Counted from the first letter of the stretch, positions 9,401 through 20,255 are shown. The stretch is 64,000 nt of DNA from Pseudomonas sp. UBA6562 (GCF_002434265.1 NZ_DJJS01000006.1:868001-932000), one strand, 5' to 3'. Notes: a model not told the origin generated them from the sequence alone. Program-made: numbers and translations.

Positions 9401-10091
9401 GTACAACCCGGCCCGCACCCACACGGCCGAAGGCGCCGTGGGCATCGGTGGGATGTACATGTGCATCTACGGCATGGACTCGCCAGGCGGCTATCAGTTG
9501 GTCGGGCGCACCTTGCCCATCTGGAACAAGTATTCGAAGAACGCCCAGTTCAAAGACGGCCAACCGTGGCTGCTGCACTTCTTCGACCAGGTGAAGTTCT
9601 ACCCGGTCGAGGAGGACGAACTCAACGCCTTCCGTGAGGGGTTCCGCGAAGGGCGAGCGCAGATTCGGATCGAGGAGACGGAATTCGATTTCGCCGAATA
9701 CACCCAGTTCCTCGCAGCCAACGCGCCCAGCATCGCCGACTTCCAGTCGCGGCAGAAGCAGGCCTACGAGGCGGAGGTCGAGCGCTGGAAGGAGGCCGGC
9801 ATCGGGCAGCCGCTGGCCCTGGCCGAGACGCCGGTGGCGCAGGCGCCGGAGCATGCCGGGCAGCGCGTCTGCGCCGACCTCAACGGCAACGTCTGGAAGG
9901 TCCTGGTGGAGGCAGGGCAAGCGGTCGAGGTCGGGGAAAAGCTGGTCGTCATCGAGGCGATGAAGATGGAGCTCGCGGTGGTGGCGCCCGTCGCCGGCAC
10001 GGTGGCGGCGATCGGTTGCGTGCCGGGCAGGCCGGTGGTGCCGGGCGATGTCCTGGTCTACATCGATGCGCACGAAACGGCCGACGTTTGA
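6453..10091 (+). CDS. uca: Urea carboxylase (biotin-dependent)
   Basis: A 1212-residue enzyme, close to the usual 1200, that carboxylates urea to allophanate using ATP and bicarbonate. An N-terminal biotin carboxylase domain (about 1-445; LKSTAGGGGIGLTR ATP-grasp loop, EVNTRLQVEHPVTEM) is followed by a KipA/AHS2-like carboxyltransferase domain (about 450-750, VQDYPGRLGYWSIGVPPSGP). A KipI/AHS1-like domain follows (about 820-1050), and then a biotinyl domain with EAMKMEL, so the biotinylated lysine is about K1171. Carrying all domains in one chain separates it from the two-subunit pyroglutamase relatives. It follows atzF in the same operon and precedes a GntR regulator by 49 bases. Confidence 0.96.
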   Translation: MFQTVLIANRGEIAVRAIRTLKTLGVKAVAVYSEPDRNAAHVLMADVAVALEGEKAADSYLRIDKILAAARQTGAQAIYPGYGFLSESAEFADACEAAGIAFIGPTAEQIREFGLKHRARELAAAAGVPMTPGTALLDSLEQALQEAERIGYPVMLKSTAGGGGIGLTRCDDADSLRDAYDGVKRMGEQFFRDSGVFLERFIDRARHIEVQVFGDGKGRVVALGERDCSLQRRNQKVVEETPAPHLPAATREALHRAAVKLGESVRYRSAGTMEFIYDGACDAFYFLEVNTRLQVEHPVTEMVTGLDLIECMLRVGAGDALDWAAMERAPQGCAIEVRIYAEDPLKNFQPSPGVLTEVFFPDDVRVDGWVSTGTEVSAFYDPMIAKLIVHAENREQAIAKLQNALGATRLHGIASNLDYLRQIVAEPRFLAGQVWTRMLDDCAFEASVIEVLEPGTYSSVQDYPGRLGYWSIGVPPSGPMDDYAFRLGNRIVGNHESAAGLEFTLQGPTLRFHCDALVALTGAQCPAEIDGEAVPYWAPIHVNAGQVLKLGRALDGCRTYLAVRNGLDVPVYLGSRSTFALGQFGGHAGRTLRPADMLAISQPDLPACTTPAPVGAPCAAPAQMIPEYATSWDIAVLYGPHGAPDFFTAESIDAFFATEWEVHYNSNRLGVRLSGPKPTWARVDGGEAGLHPSNVHDCEYAIGAINFTGDFPVILAKDGPSLGGFVCPVTIAKAELWKVGQIKPGDTLRFHPISFEQAQLLERAQAQSLALLAPAKADSLPVPSLAPGATSSATVLAEMAADGTRPRVVYRQAGDNYVLMEYGDNVLDIALRLRIHVLMAALEADPLPGLEELAPGVRSLQLRYDSRVLHQRTLIERLIQLEHELGDVTRLKVPTRIVHLPIAFEDSSTLSAVERYRETVCAEAPWLPNNVDFLQRINGLAHREQVKDIVCQASYLILGLGDVYLDAPCAVPLDPRHRLLSSKYNPARTHTAEGAVGIGGMYMCIYGMDSPGGYQLVGRTLPIWNKYSKNAQFKDGQPWLLHFFDQVKFYPVEEDELNAFREGFREGRAQIRIEETEFDFAEYTQFLAANAPSIADFQSRQKQAYEAEVERWKEAGIGQPLALAETPVAQAPEHAGQRVCADLNGNVWKVLVEAGQAVEVGEKLVVIEAMKMELAVVAPVAGTVAAIGCVPGRPVVPGDVLVYIDAHETADV

Positions 10092-10140
10092 ACATGATCC
10101 GGGCACGCCGCCGAGGCGTGTCCGCCACTGGGTAGCCGAC

Positions 10141-10863
10141 ATGCAGATTTCATCGCCGAACAATACCAAAGAGCGCCCGGACAACCTGGTCGAGCGGATC
10201 TACCAGCAGCTCAAGAACGACATTTTCGAGTTCCGCCTCCTGCCGGGCGACCGCTTCAGCGAGGGCGCGGTCGCGCAGCGCATGGAGGTCAGCCGCACAC
10301 CAGTACGCCAAGCGCTCTATCGGCTGGAGCGTGAAGGTTATCTGGAGGTGTATTTCAGAAGCGGGTGGCAGGTCAGGCCCTTCGACTTCAACTATTTCGA
10401 AGAGCTGTACGACGTGCGCATCGTGCTGGAACTGGCGGCCGTGGGCCGCCTGTGCCAGCTCGAAGCGCAAAGCCATCCGCTGCTGGAATCGCTCAAGGCC
10501 ACCTGGTTGGTCGCCGAAAGCGACCGCCTGGACGACAGCAAGACGGTTTCGGCGCTGGACGAGCGTTTCCACTGCGCGCTCGTCGAGGCGACGGGCAACG
10601 GCGAGATGGCGCGGCTGCATTACGAAATCACCGAGAAGATCCGCATCATCCGGCGCCTCGACTTCACTCAGGAGCCGCGTATCGCCGCCACCTATGAAGA
10701 GCACGGACGCATCCTCAGCGCGATCTTGCAGCGCCGCACGGACAACGCGCAGCAGTTGCTCAAGGCCCACATCGAGGTCAGCAAGAAAGAAGTGCGCAAG
10801 ATCACCCTCCACATGCTGCACGTCGCCCGGCAGCGGGCGCAGCTGAAGTCGGTGAACCCCTGA
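10141..10863 (+). CDS. GntR-family (FCD-type) transcriptional regulator
   Basis: A 240-residue regulator with an N-terminal winged helix-turn-helix (about 12-80; SRTPVRQALYRLEREGYLEV is the recognition-helix region). The helical FCD ligand domain (about 95-225) has the typical pattern of acidic and histidine residues, including LDERFHCALVEATGN. ATG at 10141 follows a 49-base gap after uca; in-frame codons further upstream lie inside uca. Its position between the urea carboxylase pair and the urt transporter implies control of one or both by urea, allophanate or a related metabolite. That role is inferred from context only; FCD members usually bind carboxylic acids. Confidence 0.85.
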   Translation: MQISSPNNTKERPDNLVERIYQQLKNDIFEFRLLPGDRFSEGAVAQRMEVSRTPVRQALYRLEREGYLEVYFRSGWQVRPFDFNYFEELYDVRIVLELAAVGRLCQLEAQSHPLLESLKATWLVAESDRLDDSKTVSALDERFHCALVEATGNGEMARLHYEITEKIRIIRRLDFTQEPRIAATYEEHGRILSAILQRRTDNAQQLLKAHIEVSKKEVRKITLHMLHVARQRAQLKSVNP

Positions 10864-10927
10864 AGCGTCGATTCGACTGCCTAGATGTAGCCAAAAACAA
10901 CACTTCCCAACGTATTGGAGCACCTGC

Positions 10928-12193
10928 ATGAAACGTCGCAGTTTGATCAAAGCTTTCACGTTGTCCGCCTCGATCGCCGCCATGGGTCTGGCCTGGACGG
11001 CTCAGGCCGCCGAAACCATCAAGGTCGGCATCCTGCACTCGCTGTCCGGGACCATGGCGATTTCCGAGACCTCGCTCAAGGACATGGCGCTGATGACCAT
11101 CGAGCAGATCAACGCCAAGGGCGGGGTCAACGGCAAGCTGCTGGAGCCGGTGGTGGTCGACCCGGCTTCGAACTGGCCGCTGTTCGCCGAGAAGAGCCGT
11201 CAGTTGCTGACCCAGGACAAGGTCGCGGTGGTGTTCGGCTGCTGGACGTCGGTGTCGCGCAAATCCGTGCTGCCGGTGTTCGAGGAGCTCAACGGCCTGC
11301 TGTTCTACCCGGTGCAGTACGAAGGCGAAGAGATGTCTCCGAACGTGTTCTACACCGGTGCGGCGCCCAACCAGCAGGCGATCCCGGCGGTGGAATACCT
11401 GATGAGCGAAGAAGGCGGCGCGGCCAAGCGCTACTTCCTGCTCGGCACCGACTACGTCTACCCGCGCACCACCAACAAGATCCTGCGCGCCTTCCTGCAT
11501 TCCAAAGGCGTGGCCGACAAGGACATCGAAGAGGTCTACACCCCCTTCGGCCATGCCGATTACCAGACCATCGTCGCCAACATCAAGAAGTTCTCCGCAG
11601 GCGGCAAGACGGCGGTCATCTCCACGGTCAACGGCGATTCGAACGTGCCTTTCTACAAGGAGCTGGCCAACCAGGGCCTGAAGGCCACCGACGTCCCGGT
11701 GGTGGCCTTCTCCGTGGGTGAGGAAGAATTGCGCGGCATCGACACCAAGCCGCTGGTGGGCCACCTGGCCGCGTGGAACTACTTCGAGTCGGTGGAGAAC
11801 CCGGTCAACACCCGGTTCGTCTCCGACTGGAAGGCCTACGCCCGGGCGAAGAACCTGCCGGGCGCCGACAAGGCGGTGACCAACGACCCGATGGAAGCCA
11901 CCTACGTCGGCATCCACATGTGGGCCCAGGCCGCCGAGAAGGCGGGCAGCACCGATGTCGACAAGGTCCGCGAAGCCCTCGCCGGGCAGACCTTCGACGC
12001 GCCCTCGGGCTTCACCCTGACCATGGACAAGACCAACCACCACCTGCACAAGCCGGTGATGATCGGCGAGATCCAGGACGACGGGCAGTTCGACGTGGTC
12101 TGGCAAACCGAGCAGCCGCTGCGGGCGCAGCCGTGGAGCCCGTTCATTCCGGGCAACGACAAACGCCCCGACCATGCGGTGAAGGGCAACTGA
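10928..12193 (+). CDS. urtA: Urea ABC transporter, substrate-binding protein UrtA
   Basis: A 421-residue periplasmic binding protein of the type I (Leu/Ile/Val-like) fold. The signal peptide (residues 1-27, ending TAQA) contains RRSLIK, a twin-arginine-like motif. Mature sequence begins AETIKVGILHSLSGTMAISE, typical of UrtA/FmdD. It binds urea and delivers it to UrtBC. It starts the urtABCDE set 64 bases after the GntR gene. A strong hairpin follows the stop codon, which could raise urtA mRNA over the membrane components. FmdD amide-binding proteins are the closest alternative, but the adjacent urea enzymes favour UrtA. Confidence 0.93.
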   Translation: MKRRSLIKAFTLSASIAAMGLAWTAQAAETIKVGILHSLSGTMAISETSLKDMALMTIEQINAKGGVNGKLLEPVVVDPASNWPLFAEKSRQLLTQDKVAVVFGCWTSVSRKSVLPVFEELNGLLFYPVQYEGEEMSPNVFYTGAAPNQQAIPAVEYLMSEEGGAAKRYFLLGTDYVYPRTTNKILRAFLHSKGVADKDIEEVYTPFGHADYQTIVANIKKFSAGGKTAVISTVNGDSNVPFYKELANQGLKATDVPVVAFSVGEEELRGIDTKPLVGHLAAWNYFESVENPVNTRFVSDWKAYARAKNLPGADKAVTNDPMEATYVGIHMWAQAAEKAGSTDVDKVREALAGQTFDAPSGFTLTMDKTNHHLHKPVMIGEIQDDGQFDVVWQTEQPLRAQPWSPFIPGNDKRPDHAVKGN

Positions 12194-12201
12194 TCCCTGT
12201 A

Positions 12202-12223
12202 GCCCCCTCGCCTACGAGGGGGC
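12202..12223 (+). other. Strong intercistronic hairpin, urtA-urtB
   Basis: GCCCCCTCG (12202-12210), loop CCTA, CGAGGGGGC (12215-12223): a perfect 9-bp GC stem nine bases after the urtA stop. No T-run follows. Such stems after binding-protein genes commonly protect the upstream message from 3' exonucleases. Confidence 0.6.
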
Positions 12224-12267
12224 GCTGGAGCGCATCACCCACCGTTACCCAAAAGGGACCCTGTTCC

Positions 12268-13767
12268 ATGCCCAAGGCCCTCCATCGACTCCTGCTTTGC
12301 CTGTGCCTGTTGCTGCCTTGCGCTGCGCACGCCAGCGAAGCCGAATACTTCGCCGCCGCCAAGCCCAACGAGCAGGCCCGCCTGCTGCAGGACTGGGCGG
12401 CGCTCCCCGTCCCGGCCCGGCTGGCCCTGCTCACCTCGTTGCAGCAAGGCCGCCTCGGCGCCGACGACAGCCGCAAGCTGCGCTTGAACAACCGCCTGCG
12501 CGGGCTGGTGGACAACGCTCTGGCCAGCCACCAGTTGTTCAGCGCCGATCCGGCCGTGCGCCTGCAAGCCGCCCAACAATTGCAGAAGAGCGCCCAACCG
12601 GCCCAGGTCGCGTTTCTCGACCGCCAGTACGCCCAAGAGCGGGACGACAGCGTCCACGCCGCCCTCGGTCTGGCCCTGGCCAACCTGCAACTGGGCGCCG
12701 CCGAACCCTCCGTGCGTCTGGCCGCCGTGCGTCTGCTCGGCGAGACCGGCGACCCCATGGCCCGCACCCGCCTGCAAGCCCTGCTCGACCCGGCCGTGGA
12801 AAGCGACGCCGGCGTGCGCACCGCTGCGCAGACCAGCCTGACCCAGGTCGAGCGCAAGCTGCTGATCGGCGAAATCCTCGGCCAGGCCTTCAGCGGCCTC
12901 TCTCTGGGGTCGATCCTGCTGCTGGCCGCCCTTGGCCTTGCCATCACCTTCGGCCTGCTCGGGGTGATCAACATGGCCCACGGCGAGATGCTGATGCTCG
13001 GCGCCTACACCACCTACGTGGTGCAGATCGCGGTCCAGCGCTACGCCCCCGGCGCGCTGGAGTTCTACCCGCTGCTGGCCCTGCCGGTGGCGTTCGCCGT
13101 CAGCGCAGGGGTCGGCATGGCCCTGGAACGCGCGGTGATCCGCCACCTCTACGGCCGCCCGCTGGAAACCCTGCTCGCCACCTGGGGCATCAGCCTGATC
13201 CTGATCCAGGCCATCCGCCTGATGTTCGGCGCGCAGAACGTCGAGGTCGCCAACCCGGCCTGGCTGTCCGGCGGCATCCAGGTGCTGCCGAACCTGGTAC
13301 TGCCCTGGAGCCGCATCGTCATCATCGGCTTCGCCTTGTGCGTGGTGCTGCTGACCTGGCTGCTGCTCAATCGCACGCGCCTGGGCCTCAACGTCCGCGC
13401 GGTGACGCAGAACCGCAACATGGCCGCCTGCTGCGGTGTGCCGACCGGCCGCGTGGACATGCTCGCCTTCGGCCTCGGCTCGGGCATCGCCGGCCTCGGT
13501 GGCGTGGCCCTGAGCCAGATCGGCAACGTCGGGCCGGACCTCGGCCAGAGCTACATCATCGACTCCTTCCTGGTGGTGGTGCTCGGCGGCGTCGGGCAAC
13601 TGGCCGGCAGCCTCTGGGCCGCCTTCGGCCTGGGCATCGCCAACAAGCTGCTGGAACCGCAGATCGGTGCGGTGCTCGGCAAGATCCTCATCCTTGCGCT
13701 GATCATTCTGTTCATCCAGAAACGTCCGCAAGGCCTGTTCGCCCTCAAGGGACGGGTAATCGACTGA
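12268..13767 (+). CDS. urtB: Urea ABC transporter permease UrtB, with N-terminal extracytoplasmic domain
   Basis: A 499-residue protein. A signal peptide (MPKALHRLLLCLCLLLPCAAHAS) is followed by about 185 helical, HEAT-like residues (for example VRLAAVRLLGETGDPMARTR) presumably in the periplasm. A LivH-type permease domain (about 205-499) then begins GQAFSGLSLGSILLLAALG and contains VINMAHGEMLMLGAYTTY. The permease domain forms half of the urea channel with UrtC. LivH homologues are about 290-300 residues, so the N-terminal region is an added domain, as in other proteobacterial UrtB proteins. Its stop codon shares one base with the urtC start (TGATG), indicating translational coupling. Confidence 0.93.
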   Translation: MPKALHRLLLCLCLLLPCAAHASEAEYFAAAKPNEQARLLQDWAALPVPARLALLTSLQQGRLGADDSRKLRLNNRLRGLVDNALASHQLFSADPAVRLQAAQQLQKSAQPAQVAFLDRQYAQERDDSVHAALGLALANLQLGAAEPSVRLAAVRLLGETGDPMARTRLQALLDPAVESDAGVRTAAQTSLTQVERKLLIGEILGQAFSGLSLGSILLLAALGLAITFGLLGVINMAHGEMLMLGAYTTYVVQIAVQRYAPGALEFYPLLALPVAFAVSAGVGMALERAVIRHLYGRPLETLLATWGISLILIQAIRLMFGAQNVEVANPAWLSGGIQVLPNLVLPWSRIVIIGFALCVVLLTWLLLNRTRLGLNVRAVTQNRNMAACCGVPTGRVDMLAFGLGSGIAGLGGVALSQIGNVGPDLGQSYIIDSFLVVVLGGVGQLAGSLWAAFGLGIANKLLEPQIGAVLGKILILALIILFIQKRPQGLFALKGRVID

Positions 13768-14842
13768 TGAACCAGCCACTGCTTGTCACCGCTACGCAAA
13801 AGGCCGGCGCGAAACTGTCCCTGGCCATTGGCGCCATCGTCCTCGCCGCGCTGCTCGCCCTGCCGCTGCTCTCGCTGCTGCCGGACGGCCATGCCCTGCA
13901 CGTCTCGGCCTACACCCTGACCTTGGTCGGCAAGATCCTCTGCTACGCCATCGTCGCCCTGGCCCTGGACCTGGTCTGGGGCTACGCCGGCCTGCTGTCG
14001 CTCGGCCACGGACTGTTCTTCGCCCTCGGTGGCTACGCCATGGGCATGTACCTGATGCGCGAAGCCGCCGGCGACGGCCTGCCGGCGTTCATGAGCTTCC
14101 TGTCGTGGAGCGAGCTGCCCTGGTACTGGGCCGGCACCCAGCATTTCGCCTGGGCCTTGTGTCTGGCGGTGCTGGCGCCCGGGCTGCTGGCCCTGGTGTT
14201 CGGCTACTTCGCCTTCCGCTCGCGGATCAAGGGCGTGTACTTCTCGATCATGACCCAGGCCCTGACCTTCGCCGGGATGCTGCTGTTCTTCCGCAACGAA
14301 ACCGGCTTTGGCGGCAACAATGGCTTCACCAACTTCCGCACCCTGCTGGGCTTCGACATCACCGCCCAGGGCACCCGCGCGGTGCTGTTCCTGCTGACCG
14401 TGGCCCTGCTGCTGGGCAGCCTGTTGGTGGGCTGGCGCCTGGCGCAAAGCAAGTTCGGACGGGTCCTGACCGCGCTGCGCGACGCCGAGAACCGGCTGAT
14501 GTTCTGCGGCTACGACCCGCGTGGCTTCAAGCTGTTCGTCTGGGTGCTGAGCGCCGTGCTCTGCGGCCTGGCCGGGGCGCTGTACGTGCCGCAGGTGGGC
14601 ATCATCAACCCCAGCGAGATGTCGCCGACCAACTCCATCGAAGCCGCCGTGTGGGTCGCCCTGGGCGGGCGCGGCACGCTGATCGGCCCGCTGCTCGGCG
14701 CCGGTCTGGTCAATGGCATGAAGAGCTGGTTCACCGTGGCGTTCCCCGAGTTCTGGCTGTTCTTCCTGGGCGCGCTGTTCATCCTGGTCACCCTGTACCT
14801 GCCCAAGGGCGTGGTCGGCCTGTTGAAGAAAAGGGGCGAACA

Positions 14843-14846
<4 letters not shown>
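13767..14846 (+). CDS. urtC: Urea ABC transporter permease UrtC
   Basis: A 359-residue LivM-type permease with about ten membrane segments and the family stretch ALDLVWGYAGLLSLGHGLFFALGGY (read in parts). It pairs with UrtB in the inner membrane. The internal LivM loop GGNNGFTNF and the segment AALPGRGTLIG-like WVALGGRGTLIGPLLGAG are present. Start ATG at 13767 overlaps the urtB stop; the stop overlaps the urtD start by four bases (ATGA). Confidence 0.93.
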
Positions 14847-15694
<848 letters not shown>

Positions 15695-15704
15695 GGACAA
15701 CACC

Positions 15705-16403
15705 ATGCTGAAAATCGATTCGTTGCACCAATACTACGGCGGCAGCCACATCCTGCGCGGCTTGTCGTTCGAGGCCAAGGTCGGCGAAGTGACCTGCCTG
15801 CTCGGCCGCAACGGCGTGGGCAAGACCACCCTGCTGCGCTGTCTGATGGGCCTGTTGCCGGCCCGCGAAGGCAGCGTCCACTGGGAAGGCCGGGCCATCA
15901 CCCCGCTCAAGCCGCACCAGCGGGTGCAGGCCGGCATCGCCTACGTCCCGCAGGGTCGCGAGATCTTTCCGCGCCTGACCGTCGAGGAAAACCTGCTGAT
16001 GGGCCTGTCGCGCTTCGGCGCCCGCGAAGCGAAGCAGGTGCCGCCCTTCATCTACGAGCTGTTCCCGGTGCTGCTGCAGATGAAGCACCGCCGTGGCGGC
16101 GACCTCTCCGGCGGCCAGCAGCAACAGCTGGCCATCGGCCGGGCCTTGGCCAGCCGCCCGCGTTTGCTGATCCTCGATGAGCCTACCGAGGGTATCCAGC
16201 CTTCGGTGATCAAGGAGATCGGTGTGGTGATCGGGAAGTTGGCGGCGCGTGGGGATATGGCGATTTTGTTGGTGGAGCAGTTCTATGACTTCGCTGCGGA
16301 GTTGGCTGACCAGTATCTGGTGATGTCGCGGGGGGAGATCGTGCAGCGGGGGCGTGGGGAGGATATGGAGGTCGAGGGGGTGCGGGGGTTAGTGACGATC
16401 TAG
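15705..16403 (+). CDS. urtE: Urea ABC transporter ATP-binding protein UrtE
   Basis: A 232-residue LivF-type ATPase and the last gene of the urt set. Walker A is GRNGVGKTTLLR, signature DLSGGQQQQLAIGRAL, Walker B RLLILDEPTEGIQPS, and the switch histidine region is shifted to EQFYDFA. Codon use near the 3' end becomes T-rich at third positions (many GTG/TTG/GGG), unlike the C-rich rest of the operon. No obvious terminator follows; CCAGGT/ACCTGG at about 16434-16462 could pair weakly. Confidence 0.94.
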   Translation: MLKIDSLHQYYGGSHILRGLSFEAKVGEVTCLLGRNGVGKTTLLRCLMGLLPAREGSVHWEGRAITPLKPHQRVQAGIAYVPQGREIFPRLTVEENLLMGLSRFGAREAKQVPPFIYELFPVLLQMKHRRGGDLSGGQQQQLAIGRALASRPRLLILDEPTEGIQPSVIKEIGVVIGKLAARGDMAILLVEQFYDFAAELADQYLVMSRGEIVQRGRGEDMEVEGVRGLVTI

Positions 16404-16604
16404 AGGGGACAATGCCTGGGCAGCCTAATCGACCCCAGGTCCTATGTCAGGCCTTGTACCTGGAACAGGCCCGTGCGCTCAGCATCCTGCACCTGACGGT
16501 AGACGGAAAGCCCGAAGGAAATGGTCGTGCAGGTATTTTCGGTTAATATTTTCTGAGCGTTCGAAGCGTATTTTAAGAAAATCTGGCCAATAGTGGGGGA
16601 ATGA

Positions 16605-16736
16605 ATGGAAAATCTGGTGGGTTACGCCCATTTGATCGGTGCGATGGAGCTAAAAGCCATCGGGGTAAAAAGGCCCGCACTCGTTCAACCCGTCACCCGC
16701 ATCGAGCGGATCAACGGCGCGCTCGCAGTGCCACAG
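16605..16736 (+). pseudogene. Possible 5' remnant of a Fic-family-like gene
   Basis: About 44 codons (MENLVGYAHLIGAMELKAIG, then VKRPALVQPVTRIERINGAL, then AVPQ) read like a real protein N-terminus and recall the N-terminal region of some pseudomonad Fic-type proteins. After this the frame runs antisense through the truncated lysR gene and loses protein character. The family assignment is from memory of a pattern and is weak; the fragment nature is better supported. A full gene would need several hundred more codons. Confidence 0.35.
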
Positions 16737-17160
16737 GCAGGTCGCGGCTCAAGCGATCGAGGTGCAGCGACGTATTGGCATGCGTGCGCGACAGCATGGC
16801 GAGGGTTTGCGGCAGGAACGACAACTCGAAATACTCCGGCGCACAGAGCCGCCAGATCTTGCGCACGGTTTGCGCAGACGCTTGGCTTTCGTCTTCAGCG
16901 CAGCGGTTGACCGACTCGACCACCACGCGCAAATAAGGCGCGATCTTCTCGGCCTTGCTGGTCGGTTGCAGCACCCCTTGGAATGAAGAGAACAAGATGT
17001 CGTCGAAGCAGCCGCGCAGCCGCTTCAAACAATAACTGACCGTCGGCGGGCTCACGCTCATCCGCTCGGCGGTGCGTTTGGCACTGCGCAACTCCAGCAC
17101 GTTGAGAAACACCACGATGTCCTGCAGATCCAACTGCTTGAGGTAATTGCTGTGGAGCAT
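16711..17160 (-). pseudogene. Truncated LysR-family regulator
   Basis: A 149-residue product beginning after a strong ribosome binding site (GGAGG, seven bases upstream). The N-terminal winged helix-turn-helix is complete (DIVVFLNVLELRSAKRTAER, SVSPPTVSYCLKRLRGCFDD). The linker and the first part of the effector domain follow. The protein stops at DLPVALRARR, where LysR proteins usually continue with VDLAIG and about 150 more residues. Beyond the stop, in another frame, only GTTGAT (Val-Asp) fits before similarity ends. The product may still bind DNA but cannot form a normal effector domain. It ends in a junction with the fragment on the opposite strand. Confidence 0.75.
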
Positions 17161-17469
17161 GGAAATTCCTCCTGAATCTTCCAGTTCATGGCGTTGGCGC
17201 GCCCTCGCCGGGTGAATGCACAGGCACATGCTTCAGCCAGTGGGCTCGCACCGATGAGCGCAGCTTCCGTTACAGCCGTTCCAAAGGAGGTCATGGCCCT
17301 ATCCTTGGCTAGGATATCGGATAGCTTTCATACGTACAGGGCAGTGACTGAGCAGAGTTCGTTGCGCGGGAGGGGCAGTAGAGAGGGTTTTCCGCTTGGA
17401 GCCCCGGAAGGCTCCAAGCAGAGACAGACTTCGATATTTACGAGCAACGGCGCGCTGCCTATCGGCTCC
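17161..17469. other. Intergenic region between lysR remnant and glmS
   Basis: These 309 bases hold no gene I can support. A reading frame starting at 17293 has GGAGG only two bases before its ATG and then runs antisense into glmS, so it is probably not expressed. The region contains a hairpin at 17394-17419 and the predicted attTn7 insertion point near 17445. No Tn7 end was seen. Confidence 0.6.
17394..17419 (-). terminator. Candidate glmS terminator hairpin
   Basis: GCTTGGAGCC (17394-17403) and GGCTCCAAGC (17410-17419) form a perfect 10-bp stem about 50 bases past the glmS stop. Read on the minus strand it is followed by GGAAAACCC, so the U-tract is poor. Confidence 0.45.
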
Positions 17470-19305
<1,836 letters not shown>

Positions 19306-19307
19306 GG

Positions 19308-20084
19308 TTATTGCTCCTGGCTGATCGTGGCGCAGATCAGGGTCACGCCACGGGCTTTGATCTGTTCGCGTGCCTCGGCGGGCAGGCGGTCGTCGGTAAT
19401 CAGGGTATTCACTCGGTCCCACGGCAACTCAAGGTTGGGGATCTTTCGCCCGACCTTGTCGGACTCCACCATCACGATCACTTCACGGGCCACCTCGGCC
19501 ATCACCCGGCTCAGGCCCAGCAACTCGTTGAAGGTGGTGGTGCCGCGCTCCAGATCGATGCCGTCGGCGCCGATGAACAACTGGTCGAAATCGTAGGAAC
19601 GCAGCACCTGTTCGGCGACCTGGCCCTGGAAGGATTCGGAATGCGGGTCCCAGGTGCCGCCGGTCATCAGCAGCACCGGCTCGTGCTCCAGCTCGCCGAT
19701 GGCGCGGGCCACGTGCAGGGAGTTGGTCATCACCACCAGGCCCGGCTGGCGGCCGAGCTGGCCGATCATGGCGGCGGTGGTGCTGCCGCTGTCGATGATG
19801 ATGCGCGCATGCTCGCGAATGAGCCCCACCGCGGCGCGGGCGATGGCCTGCTTATAGGCCGAGACGGGCTGCACGGGCTCGGCCAGCAGTTCCTGGGGCA
19901 CGGTCACCGCGCCGCCATAGCGACGCAGCAGCAGACCGTTGGCTTCCAGGGCGGCGAGGTCCTTGCGGATGGTGACTTCGGAGGTTGCGAAGCGCTTGGC
20001 CAAGGCGTCGACACTGACCTCGCCCTGCTCGGCCAGCAAGGCAAGGATGTTATGGCGGCGCTGGGGCGTGTTACGTTTCGACAT
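19308..20084 (-). CDS. glmR: DeoR-family regulator upstream of glmS
   Basis: A 258-residue regulator with an N-terminal DeoR helix-turn-helix (about 6-58; RRHNILALLAEQGEVSVDAL, TSEVTIRKDLAALEANGLL). The C-terminal sugar-phosphate isomerase-like sensor domain contains IIDSGSTTAAMIGQL and FIGADGIDLERG. ATG at 20084 aligns with the family; the open frame extends to 20123. It lies two bases before glmS, so both are probably cotranscribed. By analogy with pseudomonad GlmR it is likely to sense an amino-sugar phosphate and to control glmS, which fits its position. The target sites were not identified. Confidence 0.88.
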   Translation of the reverse strand: MSKRNTPQRRHNILALLAEQGEVSVDALAKRFATSEVTIRKDLAALEANGLLLRRYGGAVTVPQELLAEPVQPVSAYKQAIARAAVGLIREHARIIIDSGSTTAAMIGQLGRQPGLVVMTNSLHVARAIGELEHEPVLLMTGGTWDPHSESFQGQVAEQVLRSYDFDQLFIGADGIDLERGTTTFNELLGLSRVMAEVAREVIVMVESDKVGRKIPNLELPWDRVNTLITDDRLPAEAREQIKARGVTLICATISQEQ

Positions 20085-20211
20085 TGGAAGATTAAGTTTC
20101 GATTCGAAAGATAATGATCGCAATCAAAACTCAGATGGGTCGCTTCGTCAAGGACAGTTTGCTTGTGGATATCTGCCTCGCCTCAGATACACCTAACCCC
20201 ATTAACGACGA

Positions 20212-20234
20212 AGCCGACTTATCCACAGTCGGCT
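20212..20234 (-). terminator. Hairpin after glmU with a DnaA box in its loop
   Basis: AGCCGACT (20212-20219), seven-base loop, AGTCGGCT (20227-20234). It lies 21 bases past the glmU stop on the minus strand and is followed by TTCGTCGTT, a weak U-tract. The exact 9-mer TTATCCACA occupies 20219-20227, spanning the loop. Confidence 0.45.
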
Positions 20235-20255
20235 CCGTTGCTGGCGAGTGCCCGA

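Noticed and set aside
4737..10184. Very long open frames on the minus strand opposite atzF and uca (961 and 843 codons)
   Set aside because: They are antisense to two clearly conserved enzymes and have the low-complexity Arg/Gly/Val/Asp composition of GC-rich shadow frames.
17293..17469. Plus-strand start with GGAGG close to ATG at 17293
   Set aside because: Only two bases separate GGAGG from ATG, and the frame continues antisense through all of glmS with no recognisable domain.
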